From Sphingobium sp. JS3065 (GTDB lineage: Bacteria > Pseudomonadota > Alphaproteobacteria > Sphingomonadales > Sphingomonadaceae), in contig NZ_CP102664.1 in assembly GCF_026427355.1 (NCBI RefSeq), positions 992,001 to 1,056,000 on the forward strand: a stretch of 64,000 nucleotides of DNA, read 5' to 3'. This document shows, one piece after another, positions 32,909 to 42,265 of the stretch. A model generated the notes under the pieces. That model ran no database searches, was not told where the DNA came from, and worked only from the letters and a program-made list of their open reading frames with translations. A program made the translations under genes and the position numbers. Numbering within the stretch: the first letter of the stretch is position 1; every line of letters starts with the position of its first letter.

Positions 32909-35655
32909 CGGAAGCTGTCGCCCGCGTTTCGGGCGTGAGCCTGCATTACGGCAAGGTGCTGGCGCTCGATGATGTGAATCTTGAAATCCCCGCCGGGCGC
33001 ATGGTGGCGATGATCGGCCCGGACGGCGTCGGCAAGTCCAGCCTGTTTTCCCTGATCGCGGGCGCGCGAGCCATCCAGGAGGGCCGGGTCGAGGTGCTGG
33101 GCGGCGACATGGCCGAGGCCCGCCACCGCAACGCCGTGTGTCCGCGCATCGCCTATATGCCGCAGGGGCTGGGCAAGAACCTCTATCCTACGCTCTCCAT
33201 CGACGAAAATCTCGAATTCTTCGGGCGGTTGTTCGGGCAGGACGCGGCCGAACGCGAGCGCCGCATTGCCGACCTCACCGAAAGCACGGGCCTCGCGCCG
33301 TTCCGCAAGCGCCCGGCGGGCAAGCTTTCGGGCGGCATGAAGCAGAAGCTCGGCTTGTGCTGCGCGCTCATCCACGATCCCGATTTCCTGCTGCTGGATG
33401 AGCCGACAACCGGCGTCGATCCCATGTCGCGCGCGCAATTCTGGGATCTGATCGACCGCATCCGCGCGAACCGCCCGCACATGAGCGTGCTGGTCGCCAC
33501 GGCCTATATGGAAGAGGCCGAACGCTTCGACTGGCTGATCGCGATGGACGCGGGAAAGGTGCTGGCCACCGGCACCGCAGCCGACTTCTATGCACGCACC
33601 GGCGAACAGTCGCTGGAACAGGCGTTTATCTCGATGCTTCCCGAGGAGCGCCGCCGCGGGCACAAGCCGGTGGAAATTCCGCCGCGCAGCGACGGCGGCG
33701 AGGCCGAGATCGCCATCGAGGCGCAGGGGCTCACCATGCGTTTCGGCGATTTCACGGCAGTCGATCATGTCGATTTTCGCATCGAGCGCGGCGAGATCTT
33801 TGGATTCCTCGGCTCCAACGGCTGCGGCAAGTCAACCACCATGAAGATGCTGACCGGCCTGCTGAAAGCCAGCGAAGGCCAGGCCTGGCTGTTCGGCCGC
33901 GAGGTCGAGAATGACGACATGGCGACGCGCCGGCGCGTCGGCTATATGAGCCAGGCCTTCTCGCTCTACTCGGAACTGACGGTCCGGCAGAACCTCGAGC
34001 TGCATGCCCAGCTCTTCCATGTTCCCGCCGAAGACGTGCCGGCCCGCGTGAGGGAAATGGCGCAGCGGTTCGGCCTGGATGGCATCATGGATGCGTTGCC
34101 CGGCGCCTTGCCGCTGGGCCAGCGCCAGCGGCTCAGCCTAGCCGTCGCCATGATCCACAAGCCGGAAATGCTGATCCTCGATGAACCGACGTCCGGCGTC
34201 GATCCGATCGCGCGGGACCAGTTCTGGCAGATGATGATCGACCTGTCCCGGCGCGACAAGGTGACGATCTTCATTTCCACGCACTTCATGAACGAAGCGG
34301 AGCGGTGCGACCGCATATCGCTGATGCATGCGGGCAAGGTGCTGGTCAGCGACACTCCCGCCGCCATTGTCGAGAACCGCGGCGCGGCGGACCTGGAAGA
34401 AGCGTTCATCGCCTATCTTCAGGATGCGAGCGGCGAGACGCCGACAGAAAAGAGGGACGATCCGGTTCCTGCGGGCGCGCCTGCCGCGGCCGATCAGGAC
34501 ATTTCGGCTGCACCGGCCCGCTCCCCATGGTTCATGCGGCGCCGGATGATGAGCTATGCCCGGCGCGAAGGGCTGGAATTGCGCCGTGATCCCATCCGCG
34601 CCACTCTGGCTCTGCTCGGCAGCGTCATCCTGATGTTCATCATGGGCTATGGCATCAGCATGGACGTGGAGGACTTGCCGTTCGCCGTGCTGGACCGCGA
34701 CGGCACGACCACCAGCGAGAACTACGTCCTCAACCTGGCCGGATCGCGCTATTTCATCGAACGGCCGCCGATCACCGACTATAGCCAGTTGGACCGGCGG
34801 ATGCGCTCGGGCGAACTGAGCGTGGCCCTGGAGATTCCGCCCAATTTCGCGCGCGACCTGCGCCGGGGCGTGCCGGTGCAGATCGGTGTATGGGTCGATG
34901 GCGCCATGCCGCAGCGGGCTGAGACCGTGCAAGGCTATGTCCAGGCCCTGCATGCCCACTGGCTCAGTGAAATGGCCGTGCAGGAAACAGGTGCGCGGCC
35001 ATCGATGGGTCTCGTCAATATCGAGCTGCGCTATCGTTACAATCCGGACGTGAAAAGCCTTGTGGCCATCGCGCCGGCCGTGATTCCGATGATGCTGCTC
35101 TTGTTCCCGGCGATGCTGACGGCTTTGAGCGTGGTGCGGGAAAAGGAGCTGGGATCCATCGTCAATTTCTACGTGACGCCGATCAGCAAGGTGGAATTCC
35201 TGCTGGGCAAGCAGCTTCCCTATGTCGCGCTCGCCATGCTGAACTATGTCCTGCTGGTGTTCCTCGCCGTCACGATGTTCGGCGTGCCGTTGACGGGCAG
35301 TTTCCTCGCGATGACGCTGGGCGCTCTCTTCTATACGCTGTCGGCGACGGCCATCGGCCTGCTGTTCTCCATCTTCATGCGCAGCCAGATTGCCGCGATG
35401 TTCGCCACCGCCATCGGCACGATCCTGCCCGCCGTGCAGTTTTCCGGCCTGATCAACCCGGTGTCCTCGCTCGAGGGGGCGGGCGCGGTGATCGGATCGA
35501 TATATCCCGCGACCTGGTTCGTCACCATCTGCCGCGGCGTCTTTTCCAAGGGGCTGGGGTTCGCCGACCTCTGGCCCGACCTTCTCGTGCTGTTCGCGAC
35601 GTTTCCCGTCATCCTGGCGCTGTGTGTCGCGTTGCTGCGCAAGCAGGAGAGCTGA
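32905..35655 (+). CDS. rbbA: RbbA-like ABC transporter: two ATPase domains fused to an ABC-2 permease
   Basis: The 916-residue protein has ATPase domain 1 (Walker [10 protein letters not shown] at 38-46, signature [11 protein letters not shown]), ATPase domain 2 (Walker [10 protein letters not shown] near 302, degenerate signature [11 protein letters not shown]) and a C-terminal ABC-2 permease with six membrane helices (from about 550, [14 protein letters not shown]). This is the RbbA/YhiH architecture. In Escherichia coli RbbA was described as a ribosome-associated ATPase, but the operon here points to export of hydrophobic drugs or solvents. The start at 32905 overlaps the adaptor stop (ATGA). 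Confidence 0.88.
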   Translation: MTEAVARVSGVSLHYGKVLALDDVNLEIPAGRMVAMIGPDGVGKSSLFSLIAGARAIQEGRVEVLGGDMAEARHRNAVCPRIAYMPQGLGKNLYPTLSIDENLEFFGRLFGQDAAERERRIADLTESTGLAPFRKRPAGKLSGGMKQKLGLCCALIHDPDFLLLDEPTTGVDPMSRAQFWDLIDRIRANRPHMSVLVATAYMEEAERFDWLIAMDAGKVLATGTAADFYARTGEQSLEQAFISMLPEERRRGHKPVEIPPRSDGGEAEIAIEAQGLTMRFGDFTAVDHVDFRIERGEIFGFLGSNGCGKSTTMKMLTGLLKASEGQAWLFGREVENDDMATRRRVGYMSQAFSLYSELTVRQNLELHAQLFHVPAEDVPARVREMAQRFGLDGIMDALPGALPLGQRQRLSLAVAMIHKPEMLILDEPTSGVDPIARDQFWQMMIDLSRRDKVTIFISTHFMNEAERCDRISLMHAGKVLVSDTPAAIVENRGAADLEEAFIAYLQDASGETPTEKRDDPVPAGAPAAADQDISAAPARSPWFMRRRMMSYARREGLELRRDPIRATLALLGSVILMFIMGYGISMDVEDLPFAVLDRDGTTTSENYVLNLAGSRYFIERPPITDYSQLDRRMRSGELSVALEIPPNFARDLRRGVPVQIGVWVDGAMPQRAETVQGYVQALHAHWLSEMAVQETGARPSMGLVNIELRYRYNPDVKSLVAIAPAVIPMMLLLFPAMLTALSVVREKELGSIVNFYVTPISKVEFLLGKQLPYVALAMLNYVLLVFLAVTMFGVPLTGSFLAMTLGALFYTLSATAIGLLFSIFMRSQIAAMFATAIGTILPAVQFSGLINPVSSLEGAGAVIGSIYPATWFVTICRGVFSKGLGFADLWPDLLVLFATFPVILALCVALLRKQES

Positions 35656-35656
35656 T

Positions 35657-36781
35657 ATGCGCCACGCGGCCAACATCTACCGGCTCGGCATCAAGGAACT
35701 GCGCAGCCTGTGGCGCGATCCGATGATGCTGTTCCTGATCCTCTATTCGTTCTCGGTGGGGATCTACGTCGCGGCAACCGCCATGCCGGAAACGCTGCAC
35801 AAGGCGCCTATCGCGATCGTCGATGAAGACCAGTCGCAGCTTTCCAGCCGGATAACCGGCGCCTTTTATCCGCCGCACTTCACGCCCCCTTCGATCGTGG
35901 GACTGAACGAAGTGGACAAGGGGCTGGATGCCGGGCGCTATACGTTCGCTCTCGACATCCCGCCCGATTTTCAGCGAGACGTACTTGCGGGACGCCAACC
36001 CGGCTTGCAGCTCAACGTTGACGCTACGCGGATGAGCCAGGCTTTCACGGGCGGCGGCTACATCCAGCAGATCGTGCAGGGCGAAGTTGCCGAATTCATG
36101 AAAGGCACGCGTGCGAGCACGCCGGTCCCGGTCGAGCTGGCGCTGCGCGTGCGGTTCAATCCTACGCTGGCGCAAAGCTGGTTCGGCGCGGTCATGGAAA
36201 TCATCAACAGCGTCACCATGCTGTCGATCGTGCTGACGGGCGCGGCCCTGATCCGCGAGCGCGAGCACGGCACGATCGAACATTTGCTGGTGATGCCGGT
36301 GACGCCATTCGAGATCATGGCCAGCAAGGTCTGGGCCATGGGGCTCGTTGTCCTGGTCGCCTGCGCTTTCGCGCTTTTCGCGATGGTGGAAGGGGTACTG
36401 TCCGTTCCCGTCGAAGGGTCGATCGCGCTGTTCCTCGCCGGAGCGGGGCTGCACCTGTTCGCCACGACCTCCATCGGCATCTTCATGGGGACGATCGCGC
36501 GCTCCATGCCGCAGTTCGGCTTGTTGCTGATGCTGGTGCTGCTGCCGTTGCAGATGTTGTCCGGCGGTTCGACGCCGCGCGAAAGCATGCCTGAGTTCGT
36601 CCAGACGGTCATGTTGGCCGCGCCCACCACCCATTTCGTGAAGATGGCGCAGGCCATCCTTTACCGGGGCGCGGGCTTTGACGTGGTCTGGCCCCAGTTC
36701 CTGGCTATCATTGCTATCGGCGCGATCTTCTTCGCCATTGCGTTGGCGAGGTTCCGGCGAACCATCGGCACGATGGCGTGA
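35657..36781 (+). CDS. ABC-2 type permease (YhhJ-like)
   Basis: The 374-residue protein has an N-terminal membrane helix (MMLFLILYSFSVGIYVAA), a large periplasmic domain (about 45-165) and five C-terminal helices with the ABC2_membrane_3 pattern (REREHGTIEHLLVMPVTPFEIMASKVW). It pairs with the permease half of the RbbA-like protein as the second transmembrane subunit. It starts 1 base after that stop and is the last gene of the exporter operon. Confidence 0.88.
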   Translation: MRHAANIYRLGIKELRSLWRDPMMLFLILYSFSVGIYVAATAMPETLHKAPIAIVDEDQSQLSSRITGAFYPPHFTPPSIVGLNEVDKGLDAGRYTFALDIPPDFQRDVLAGRQPGLQLNVDATRMSQAFTGGGYIQQIVQGEVAEFMKGTRASTPVPVELALRVRFNPTLAQSWFGAVMEIINSVTMLSIVLTGAALIREREHGTIEHLLVMPVTPFEIMASKVWAMGLVVLVACAFALFAMVEGVLSVPVEGSIALFLAGAGLHLFATTSIGIFMGTIARSMPQFGLLLMLVLLPLQMLSGGSTPRESMPEFVQTVMLAAPTTHFVKMAQAILYRGAGFDVVWPQFLAIIAIGAIFFAIALARFRRTIGTMA

Positions 36782-37075
36782 GGAGGCAGTCGAATGTCAG
36801 AACACCAAATTGCGTGGGGCATCGTAACGATGCTTCAGACTAACGATTGCCGAACGGTTCCGCGCAGGTTTCGCAGGAGAATAATACCGGCGGCGGTGTC
36901 ACGGATCCTGAGCCAGGTTTTCGAAACAGCGAATCCACGATTGCCCTAGCAGCCTCACGCGTCAGCCATAGCGCTGGCTGACGGCTGTGAATGCCCCCTA
37001 TCTCCCATAGGTATCACAACGGCTTCTTCTGGCACGTTTGCCGGTGCACGGCCAACACAACCCAAGGAGGATGCC
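36782..37075. promoter_or_regulatory. Intergenic region with stem-loop and candidate operator before the luxR-type gene
   Basis: No gene is seen in these 294 bases. A perfect 8-base inverted repeat, GTCAGCCA/TGGCTGAC with a 6-base loop (36961-36982), could end the exporter transcript, although no T-run follows. A second inverted repeat, CCTAT/ATAGG with a 5-base spacer (36997-37011), lies 65 bases before the regulator start and is a candidate site for it. AAGGAGG at 37064-37070 is a strong ribosome site for the next gene. Confidence 0.45.
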
Positions 37076-37867
37076 ATGTATGTCAATGCCAGACTGCGTG
37101 AGACACTCTCACGCTTCAATGTCGCTTCTTCAATGGAAGCGCTGCTCGCCGCCTTAGCTGATGCCGCCACGAAAATGGGCTTCCCCTATGTCGCGATGAT
37201 CCAACATGGCGGCCTCCCACGCTTGGTCGAACGGGCGCTGGTTATTACCAACTATCCGGCGGAGTTCGTGCGTTTCTACACCGAGAGCCACGCGTACGTC
37301 ATCGATCCAGTCTATGAGGTGAGCCAGTTGCTGGACCGCCCGTTCAGCTGGGACGAGATTCCCGGTTATGTCGATCTCACAGGCACACAATCAGCCCTGT
37401 TCGAAGAAGCGCGGCTGCATGGTCTCGTCCACGGTGTCACCGTGCCGCTCCACATACCGAGCGAATCCCATGCGTCTTGCACTTTCGCACGCGCGGAGCC
37501 GATCATGGCTTCGCCATCGCTACTGACGACGCTCCACATCGTCGCTGCCTTCGGGTTCAAGGCGGGCCTCAGACTACATCATGCCTCGCGCGGACATGAC
37601 GTACCCAGGCTCACGCGCCGCGAAGCTCAATGCACGGCATTGGTCGCCGTCGGCAAGAGCGATTGGGAGATCAGCCAGATACTCGGTCTGAGCGAGACCT
37701 CGGTGCGCTATTTCGTCTCCCACGCAAAGCAGCGTTACGGCGTCTACAAGCGCTCAGAGCTTGTCGCCAGGGCGCTCATCGACGCGCAGATCCTTCGAAA
37801 CGACCAAGGGATCATTGAGGCTGGACCCCGCCGCCCGCGCCACAGGGCGAAACGGCGCAGTCCTTGA
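37076..37867 (+). CDS. LuxR-family regulator with autoinducer-binding domain
   Basis: The 263-residue protein has an N-terminal autoinducer-binding domain (about 15-170) and a C-terminal GerE-type helix-turn-helix (about 182-240, LTRREAQCTALVAVGKSDWEISQILGLSETSVRYFVSHAKQRY). Aligned to TraR, the pocket keeps Tyr60 (TraR Y53), Tyr68 (Y61), Asp77-Pro78 (D70-P71) and Trp92 (W85) but has Phe64 where TraR has Trp57, which normally holds the lactone carbonyl. No luxI-type synthase is in the window, so it is a LuxR solo here. Close to the transfer operon, it may control conjugation. Confidence 0.85.
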   Translation: MYVNARLRETLSRFNVASSMEALLAALADAATKMGFPYVAMIQHGGLPRLVERALVITNYPAEFVRFYTESHAYVIDPVYEVSQLLDRPFSWDEIPGYVDLTGTQSALFEEARLHGLVHGVTVPLHIPSESHASCTFARAEPIMASPSLLTTLHIVAAFGFKAGLRLHHASRGHDVPRLTRREAQCTALVAVGKSDWEISQILGLSETSVRYFVSHAKQRYGVYKRSELVARALIDAQILRNDQGIIEAGPRRPRHRAKRRSP

Positions 37868-38004
37868 CAGTCCTGTCGGTGTCGCCGTGTTGCGCATCCC
37901 GTCAATTGGCCCGCGAACCGCCATGCCTAGGGCGGATAAGTGTATTGACCTACGGTCGCACGATCCAGTTTGCCGAGCTCTGATAATGCCAAGCAAGGCT
38001 TAGC

Positions 38005-38037
38005 TAATTTCGAAATTAATAAACTCGACAGTAGTTT
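38005..38037. promoter_or_regulatory. Candidate operator of the AbiE toxin-antitoxin operon
   Basis: A perfect 14-base palindrome TAATTTCGAAATTA (38005-38018) is followed by a second inverted repeat, AAACT/AGTTT with a 7-base spacer (38021-38037). It ends 14 bases before the antitoxin ATG. AbiEi antitoxins are known to repress their own operon by binding inverted repeats in this position. The local base composition is AT-rich compared with the surroundings. Confidence 0.6.
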
Positions 38038-38051
38038 CCCAATCTGTCAAA

Positions 38052-38846
38052 ATGCATAGCATGGCTTCGCAAACATTAGGAAAATTAAACCGGCTGCAAC
38101 GGGATCTCCCAGAGAGCCTGCTGGTCGACGCGGCATGGATGGAAGCCCATGGTTACTCATCATCGCTGCGGAGCCAATATGTTCGCGCGGGATGGCTCGA
38201 TAGCCCGACCCGGCGCGTCTATCGCCGCTCGCGTGGACCGCTCACCTGGGAACAGGCCGTTATCTCACTGCAATCCCTGTTGGACCTGCCTTTGACAGTT
38301 GGCGGGCGCACAGCGCTCGAACAGCAGGGCTACGCTCATTATCTCTCCATAACGGTGCGCGAAGTCCATCTCTATGGGCCAAGCCGGCCGCCGACATGGC
38401 TCGACAGCCTGCCACTCGATGTCTCGTTCCGCTGGCATAACAGCCTCCGGCTGTTTCCAGTCGACGGCGAGATTCCTCCCGAGCCTGCGCCCCGGATGTC
38501 CAGCACCGCCGGCACGACCTTGCCGATCCGCTGTTCGAGCAAGGAACGCGCCGTTCTCGAACTGCTCGATGAGCTTCCCCATGAGAGCTTCCATCAGGTC
38601 GACATGCTGATGGAAGGAATGAGCGACCTCAGCCCACGTCGCCTTCAGACACTTCTTGAGGCGTGCGCGAGCGTAAAAGTGAAGCGTCTCTTCCTCTTCT
38701 TCGCGGATCGCCATGGCCATGCCTGGCGTTCGAAGCTCGATGTTTCCCGCCTGGATCTCGGATCGGGCAAACGCGTCCTGGTCAAAGGAGGGAAGCTCGA
38801 CCGGCGCTACAACATCACCGTGCCCTCCGACCTGGCGGGAGAATAG
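38052..38846 (+). CDS. Type IV antitoxin, AbiEi family
   Basis: The 264-residue protein has an N-terminal winged-helix region (VDAAWMEAHGYSSSLRSQYVRAGWLDSPTRRVYRR) and the AbiEi C-terminal antitoxin domain (ELLDELPHESFHQVDMLMEGMSDLSPRRLQTLLEACASVKVKRLFLFFADRHGHAWRSKLDVSRLDLGSGKRVLVKGGKLDRRYNITVP). It represses its operon and antagonises the nucleotidyltransferase toxin, whose gene starts 4 bases after the stop. A second ATG at 38061 is an alternative start. Likely a stabilisation or anti-phage module of the element. Confidence 0.88.
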   Translation: MHSMASQTLGKLNRLQRDLPESLLVDAAWMEAHGYSSSLRSQYVRAGWLDSPTRRVYRRSRGPLTWEQAVISLQSLLDLPLTVGGRTALEQQGYAHYLSITVREVHLYGPSRPPTWLDSLPLDVSFRWHNSLRLFPVDGEIPPEPAPRMSSTAGTTLPIRCSSKERAVLELLDELPHESFHQVDMLMEGMSDLSPRRLQTLLEACASVKVKRLFLFFADRHGHAWRSKLDVSRLDLGSGKRVLVKGGKLDRRYNITVPSDLAGE

Positions 38847-38850
38847 CTGT

Positions 38851-39771
38851 ATGGCGTTTCTCGACGGCTACCGGAGACAGGTCGCTCTTCTTCTGCGTGT
38901 TATGCCTCACGTCGCGAAGGAGGATATCTTCGCGCTGAAAGGCGGAACAGCGATCAATCTGTTCGTGCGTGACCTGCCGCGACTTTCGGTGGACATCGAC
39001 CTCACCTATCTGCCGATCGAGGACCGCGCGACCTCGCTCGCCACGATCGATGCGGCGATGCTGCGGATCAAGGAACGCATCGAGGAAGGACTGGTCGGAG
39101 CCAGGATTCATGCGTCGCGTTCCGCTGACGAAAAAATCGTCACCAAGCTCATCGTTCGTGCGGATGATGTGCAGATCAAGATCGAGGTCACGCCAGTGTT
39201 GCGCGGGACGGTCTATGATCCCGTCGTTATGGGTGTCGTTCCCGCAGTCGAGGACGCCTTTGGTTTTGCTGAGATTCAGGTGGTGTCCTTCGCCGATCTC
39301 TATGCGGGAAAAATCGTGGCGGCGCTCGACCGGCAGCACCCTCGCGACCTCTTCGACGTCCGCGACTTGCTGGCGAACGAAGGCGTCACAGACGATTTGC
39401 GACGTGCATTTCTCGTCTACCTCGCCAGCCATAATCGCCCGATGGCCGAGGTTCTCGCTCCCGCCCGTAAACCGCTCGCCGAGGAGTTCGAGCGCGGTTT
39501 CGTCGGAATGACTCACCAGCCGATCACTCTGGCGGAACTGGAATCAGCGCGTGAAGACATCATCGCGTGCATGGTTGCCGGGATGCCTGACACTCATCGG
39601 CAATTCCTTGTCGGCTTCAAGCGTGGTGAACCGGACTGGGCGCTTGCGGGCATTGATGAGGCGAGGCGACTGCCCGCGGTTTTGTGGAAGCAACGTAACC
39701 TGGACCGGTTGGACCCTGGCAAGAGGCAGGAGCTTGTTGCCGCGTTGGAGAAGCAATTGCTGCCGGGATAG
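38851..39771 (+). CDS. Nucleotidyltransferase toxin, AbiEii/AbiGii family
   Basis: The 306-residue protein has the AbiEii motifs: motif I LKGGTAINLF (Gly31-Thr33) with DIDLTY (Asp48, Asp50), then IKIEV and the family block ADLYAGKIVAALDRQHPRDLFDVRDLL. AbiEii-type (MenT-like) toxins transfer nucleotides to cellular targets, in some cases tRNA ends. It is preceded by GGGAG and lies 4 bases after the antitoxin. All the key residues are present, so the toxin looks active. Confidence 0.9.
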   Translation: MAFLDGYRRQVALLLRVMPHVAKEDIFALKGGTAINLFVRDLPRLSVDIDLTYLPIEDRATSLATIDAAMLRIKERIEEGLVGARIHASRSADEKIVTKLIVRADDVQIKIEVTPVLRGTVYDPVVMGVVPAVEDAFGFAEIQVVSFADLYAGKIVAALDRQHPRDLFDVRDLLANEGVTDDLRRAFLVYLASHNRPMAEVLAPARKPLAEEFERGFVGMTHQPITLAELESAREDIIACMVAGMPDTHRQFLVGFKRGEPDWALAGIDEARRLPAVLWKQRNLDRLDPGKRQELVAALEKQLLPG

Positions 39772-39984
39772 GTCAGGCGCCCCTCCGACGCCTGCAGGTC
39801 AGCCTGTTTGCGGCGAGCAGCGCGGAAGGGTGGTGGTTAGGTGAAGTGCGGGAGCAGCGAGGAAAGGGTGGAGGTGATGGGAGAGGGAGCCGCTCGCGTT
39901 TGGGACCAGCAGGTACATTGAAGGCTTACGGTTCGACATGGATTTTGGCGGAATGGCCGGGCAATGTCTTTCCGCCAGCGCTGG

Positions 39985-40155
39985 CTATATTCTTGGTGAT
40001 GCAGGCGCGCGAACATAGCGCACAGCGTGGTCGAGGCGCTCCGCCGCGTCGGCCTCGCTGATGCGGAGGCGGCGTGCGATCTGGCCAACGGTAAAGCCGT
40101 CATTGCGATGAAGGAACAAGGCCCGCATGGTCAGGTGCGGTAGATCGGTAAAAAC
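39985..40155 (-). pseudogene. C-terminal part of an IS-disrupted sigma-region-4-like protein
   Basis: This fragment encodes TDLPHLTMRALFLHRNDGFTVGQIARRLRISEADAAERLDHAVRYVRAPASPRI, a helix-turn-helix like region 4 of sigma factors. The upstream part of the gene lies at 41478-41668 across an IS256-family insertion. Removing the element and one target copy restores a single frame of 117 codons without any change. The remaining product may be lost because it has no start signal of its own. Confidence 0.7.
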
Positions 40156-40187
40156 GGGACTGTCAGGAATTCCGTGTGTGGGCGGGC
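40148..40187. repeat. Left target duplication and terminal inverted repeat of the IS256-family element
   Basis: The 8-base target copy GTAAAAAC (40148-40155) is followed by a 32-base terminal inverted repeat (40156-40187) that begins GGGACTGTCAGG and matches the right end perfectly. Confidence 0.92.
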
Positions 40188-41477
40188 GGTTGAACATTAC
40201 GCCGCCATGGCTTTGATGAAGCGCTCACCGAAAATTACGGCGAACTGGGCCTTTGCCATGGTCCACTCACGCGGCGGCATTTTCCACTCTTTCTCCGATC
40301 GGTTCAAGATCAGATAGAGCAGTTTCGTGGCGGCCTCGTCGCTCGGGAAGTGCCCCCTGGCCCTGACGGCTCTGCGGAGCTTCGAGTTGAGGGCTTCTAT
40401 GGAATTCGTGGTGTAAACGATCCTGCGAACCTCATCAGGAAACGCAAAAAACGGAATGACCTCGGCCCAGGCCCGCCGCCAGCTCTGACCGATGGCGGGA
40501 TAACGCTGGCCCCAGGGACCAGTCTCGAACGCGGTGAGCGCCTGTTCGGCGGCCTCGGCGCTGGGGGCGCGGTAAATTTCCTTGAGCGCCGTCGCCAGCC
40601 CCTTGCGGTCCTTCCAGGACACGAAGTCCATGGAATTGCGCAGCAAATGGACGATGCACGTCTGAACCACGGCTTCTGGAAATACGGCGGTGATTGCCTC
40701 GGGAAAGCCCTTGAGCCCATCGACCACGGCAAGCAGGATATCCTCCGTGCCGCGGTTCTTGAGCTCGTTCATGACCCGCAGCCAGAACTTAGCGCCTTCG
40801 TTCTGCTCGAGCCACAGACCGAGCACTTCCTTGGCGCCATCGGCGCGGACCCCCAGCGCGATATGAATCGCCTTGTTGCGGACCATGCCTTCATCGCGGA
40901 TCTTGACCCGGATCGCATCGAAAAAGACGAGCGGGTAAACCGGATCGAGCGGCCGCTGCTGCCAGCTGGCGACTTCGTCGAGTACGGCGTCAGTCACGGT
41001 GCTGATCAGGTCCGGCGACACGTCAATGCCATACAGATCGTGCAGATGCCCGGTGATCTCCCGGGTGCTCATGCCGCGCGCGTACATCGAAATGATCTTG
41101 TCATCGAAGCCGGGGAAACGGCGCTGGTACTTCGCGATCAGTTGCGGCTCGAAGCTAGACTGACGATCGCGCGGGACATCGATCTCCAGCTTGCCGGCAT
41201 CTGTGGTCACGCTCTTGCGGCCATAGCCGTTGCGCGTGTTCCCGGCCTCTTCATCGCTGGTCAGATGGTGATCCATCTCCGCATTCAAGGCACGCTCGGT
41301 CAGCGCCTTCTTCAGAGAATCCAGCAAGCCGCCTTGTTCGAAAGCGGCGCTGGCAGCGCCGCCAGCCAAAAGCTGGTCAAGAAGCTCATTAGGGATCGCA
41401 GGCTCTTTGCGTCGGGACATAGTGGGACTCCTTCTTACCCATTATGCCCGCCCACACACGGAATTCCTGACAGTCCC
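40156..41477 (-). mobile_element. Complete IS256-family insertion sequence, 1,322 bp
   Basis: The element is bounded by perfect 32-base inverted repeats and flanked by an 8-base direct repeat GTAAAAAC (40148-40155 and 41478-41485), the target-duplication size of IS256 elements. It holds one intact transposase gene on the minus strand. Perfect ends and flanks suggest recent insertion. It interrupts a small gene between the AbiE toxin gene and the transfer region. Confidence 0.95.
40197..41420 (-). CDS. IS256-family (mutator-type) transposase
   Basis: The 407-residue transposase has the DDE triad of the family: Asp168 (VFFDAIRVK), Asp234 (VVDGLKGFPEAI) and Glu342 (TTNSIEALNSKLRR), plus the CIVHLLRNS C/H motif at 255-263 typical of IS256/MULE enzymes. 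Length is normal and no frameshift is seen. A GGAG lies about 9 bases upstream of the ATG. It should be active. Confidence 0.95.
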   Translation of the reverse strand: MSRRKEPAIPNELLDQLLAGGAASAAFEQGGLLDSLKKALTERALNAEMDHHLTSDEEAGNTRNGYGRKSVTTDAGKLEIDVPRDRQSSFEPQLIAKYQRRFPGFDDKIISMYARGMSTREITGHLHDLYGIDVSPDLISTVTDAVLDEVASWQQRPLDPVYPLVFFDAIRVKIRDEGMVRNKAIHIALGVRADGAKEVLGLWLEQNEGAKFWLRVMNELKNRGTEDILLAVVDGLKGFPEAITAVFPEAVVQTCIVHLLRNSMDFVSWKDRKGLATALKEIYRAPSAEAAEQALTAFETGPWGQRYPAIGQSWRRAWAEVIPFFAFPDEVRRIVYTTNSIEALNSKLRRAVRARGHFPSDEAATKLLYLILNRSEKEWKMPPREWTMAKAQFAVIFGERFIKAMAA

Positions 41478-41485
41478 GTAAAAAC
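41446..41485. repeat. Right terminal inverted repeat and target duplication of the IS256-family element
   Basis: The 32-base inverted repeat (41446-41477) is the exact reverse complement of the left end. It is followed by the 8-base target copy GTAAAAAC (41478-41485). Confidence 0.92.
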
Positions 41486-41668
41486 AGAATCCCATACCTC
41501 GCCTTCTTCCCCCATCTTGCCCGACGACCCCATGACCCTCTCAATCACATCGTGGAGATCGGCAGCAGCGGGTTCCTGCAAGGCGTATAGGATCGCCAAG
41601 GACTGCTCCATCATTTCCAGCGCTTGTTCTTTTAATTCGTCGTTGCCCGGCTCGTTACCGCTCCCCAT
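41478..41668 (-). pseudogene. N-terminal part of an IS-disrupted sigma-region-4-like protein
   Basis: The fragment encodes MGSGNEPGNDELKEQALEMMEQSLAILYALQEPAAADLHDVIERVMGSSGKMGEEGEVWDSVFT. It then runs into the insertion sequence and would stop after a further 13 codons at 41435. Its ATG is preceded by AAGGAGGTGA (41673-41682 on the minus strand), a complete match to the 16S anti-Shine-Dalgarno, so the intact gene was strongly translated. The rest is at 39985-40155. In context it may have been a regulator of the neighbouring transfer or toxin-antitoxin genes. Confidence 0.7.
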
Positions 41669-42265
41669 GCTCTCACCTCCTTCTTAGTTGCAGAGGAGCA
41701 TGACAGAAATCGCGGGATTTTCATCAACAACAACCCCCAACTTGGATATTGTTGTGCGCTGGCTCTTTGCGCGAAGGTGCCATGCGCTATTTTATGGTTT
41801 CCGAGCCGTTAGCCGGACTTCAGATTTTGAAAACATCATGACTGCCAGCCTTACAGGTCGCGCCGCCGCTCGCATCAGCGGAGGTGCCGAGAAGGGGGTT
41901 GCCCGGGGATGGAGATGCTCGAGATATGGAAAATGCACGGTCTCGTGCCGACCTTGTAAGTCATATGCCCAGCAGAAGCGGCTGAGACGCAGTCCGTGTT
42001 GGACACCGCAAAAGCTGTCCCAACCGCGACATTTACCGGAACTGGCAAGAACGACCGTCATGCATTGACATTGGTGACGGTTATTGCGGCGGCGCCAATA
42101 CCCTCTCTCTGGAATTGACGCCGCCACATCGATCCCTGTTCGCAAAGATGGGTCAATGCCGATAGATTAGAAGCGTTGTTCCCAATCGGTTTCCAGATCG
42201 AGCCGATTCACAAATGATGGAACACCGACAGAATTCTGCTATAGTCCTCCAGTGAGGATATAGCG
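41669..42265. other. Intergenic stretch, no supported gene
   Basis: About 600 bases between the disrupted gene and the hypothetical membrane protein. It must hold the leftward promoter of the disrupted gene. Short frames are present on the plus strand (41688-42068 is the longest) but none has a ribosome site and recognisable protein character. It could be decayed sequence. Confidence 0.45.

Noticed and set aside
34138..35676. 512-codon minus-strand frame opposite the RbbA-like gene
   Set aside because: His/Gln/Arg-rich antisense translation without domains; the plus-strand transporter is clear.
39837..40103. 88-codon minus-strand frame overlapping the C-terminal sigma-like fragment
   Set aside because: Overlaps the disrupted gene in another frame; the joined 117-codon frame across the insertion site is far better supported.
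41688..42068. 126-codon plus-strand frame and other short frames in the 41.7-42.2 kb gap
   Set aside because: No ribosome site, biased low-complexity translation and competing frames; nothing recognisable.
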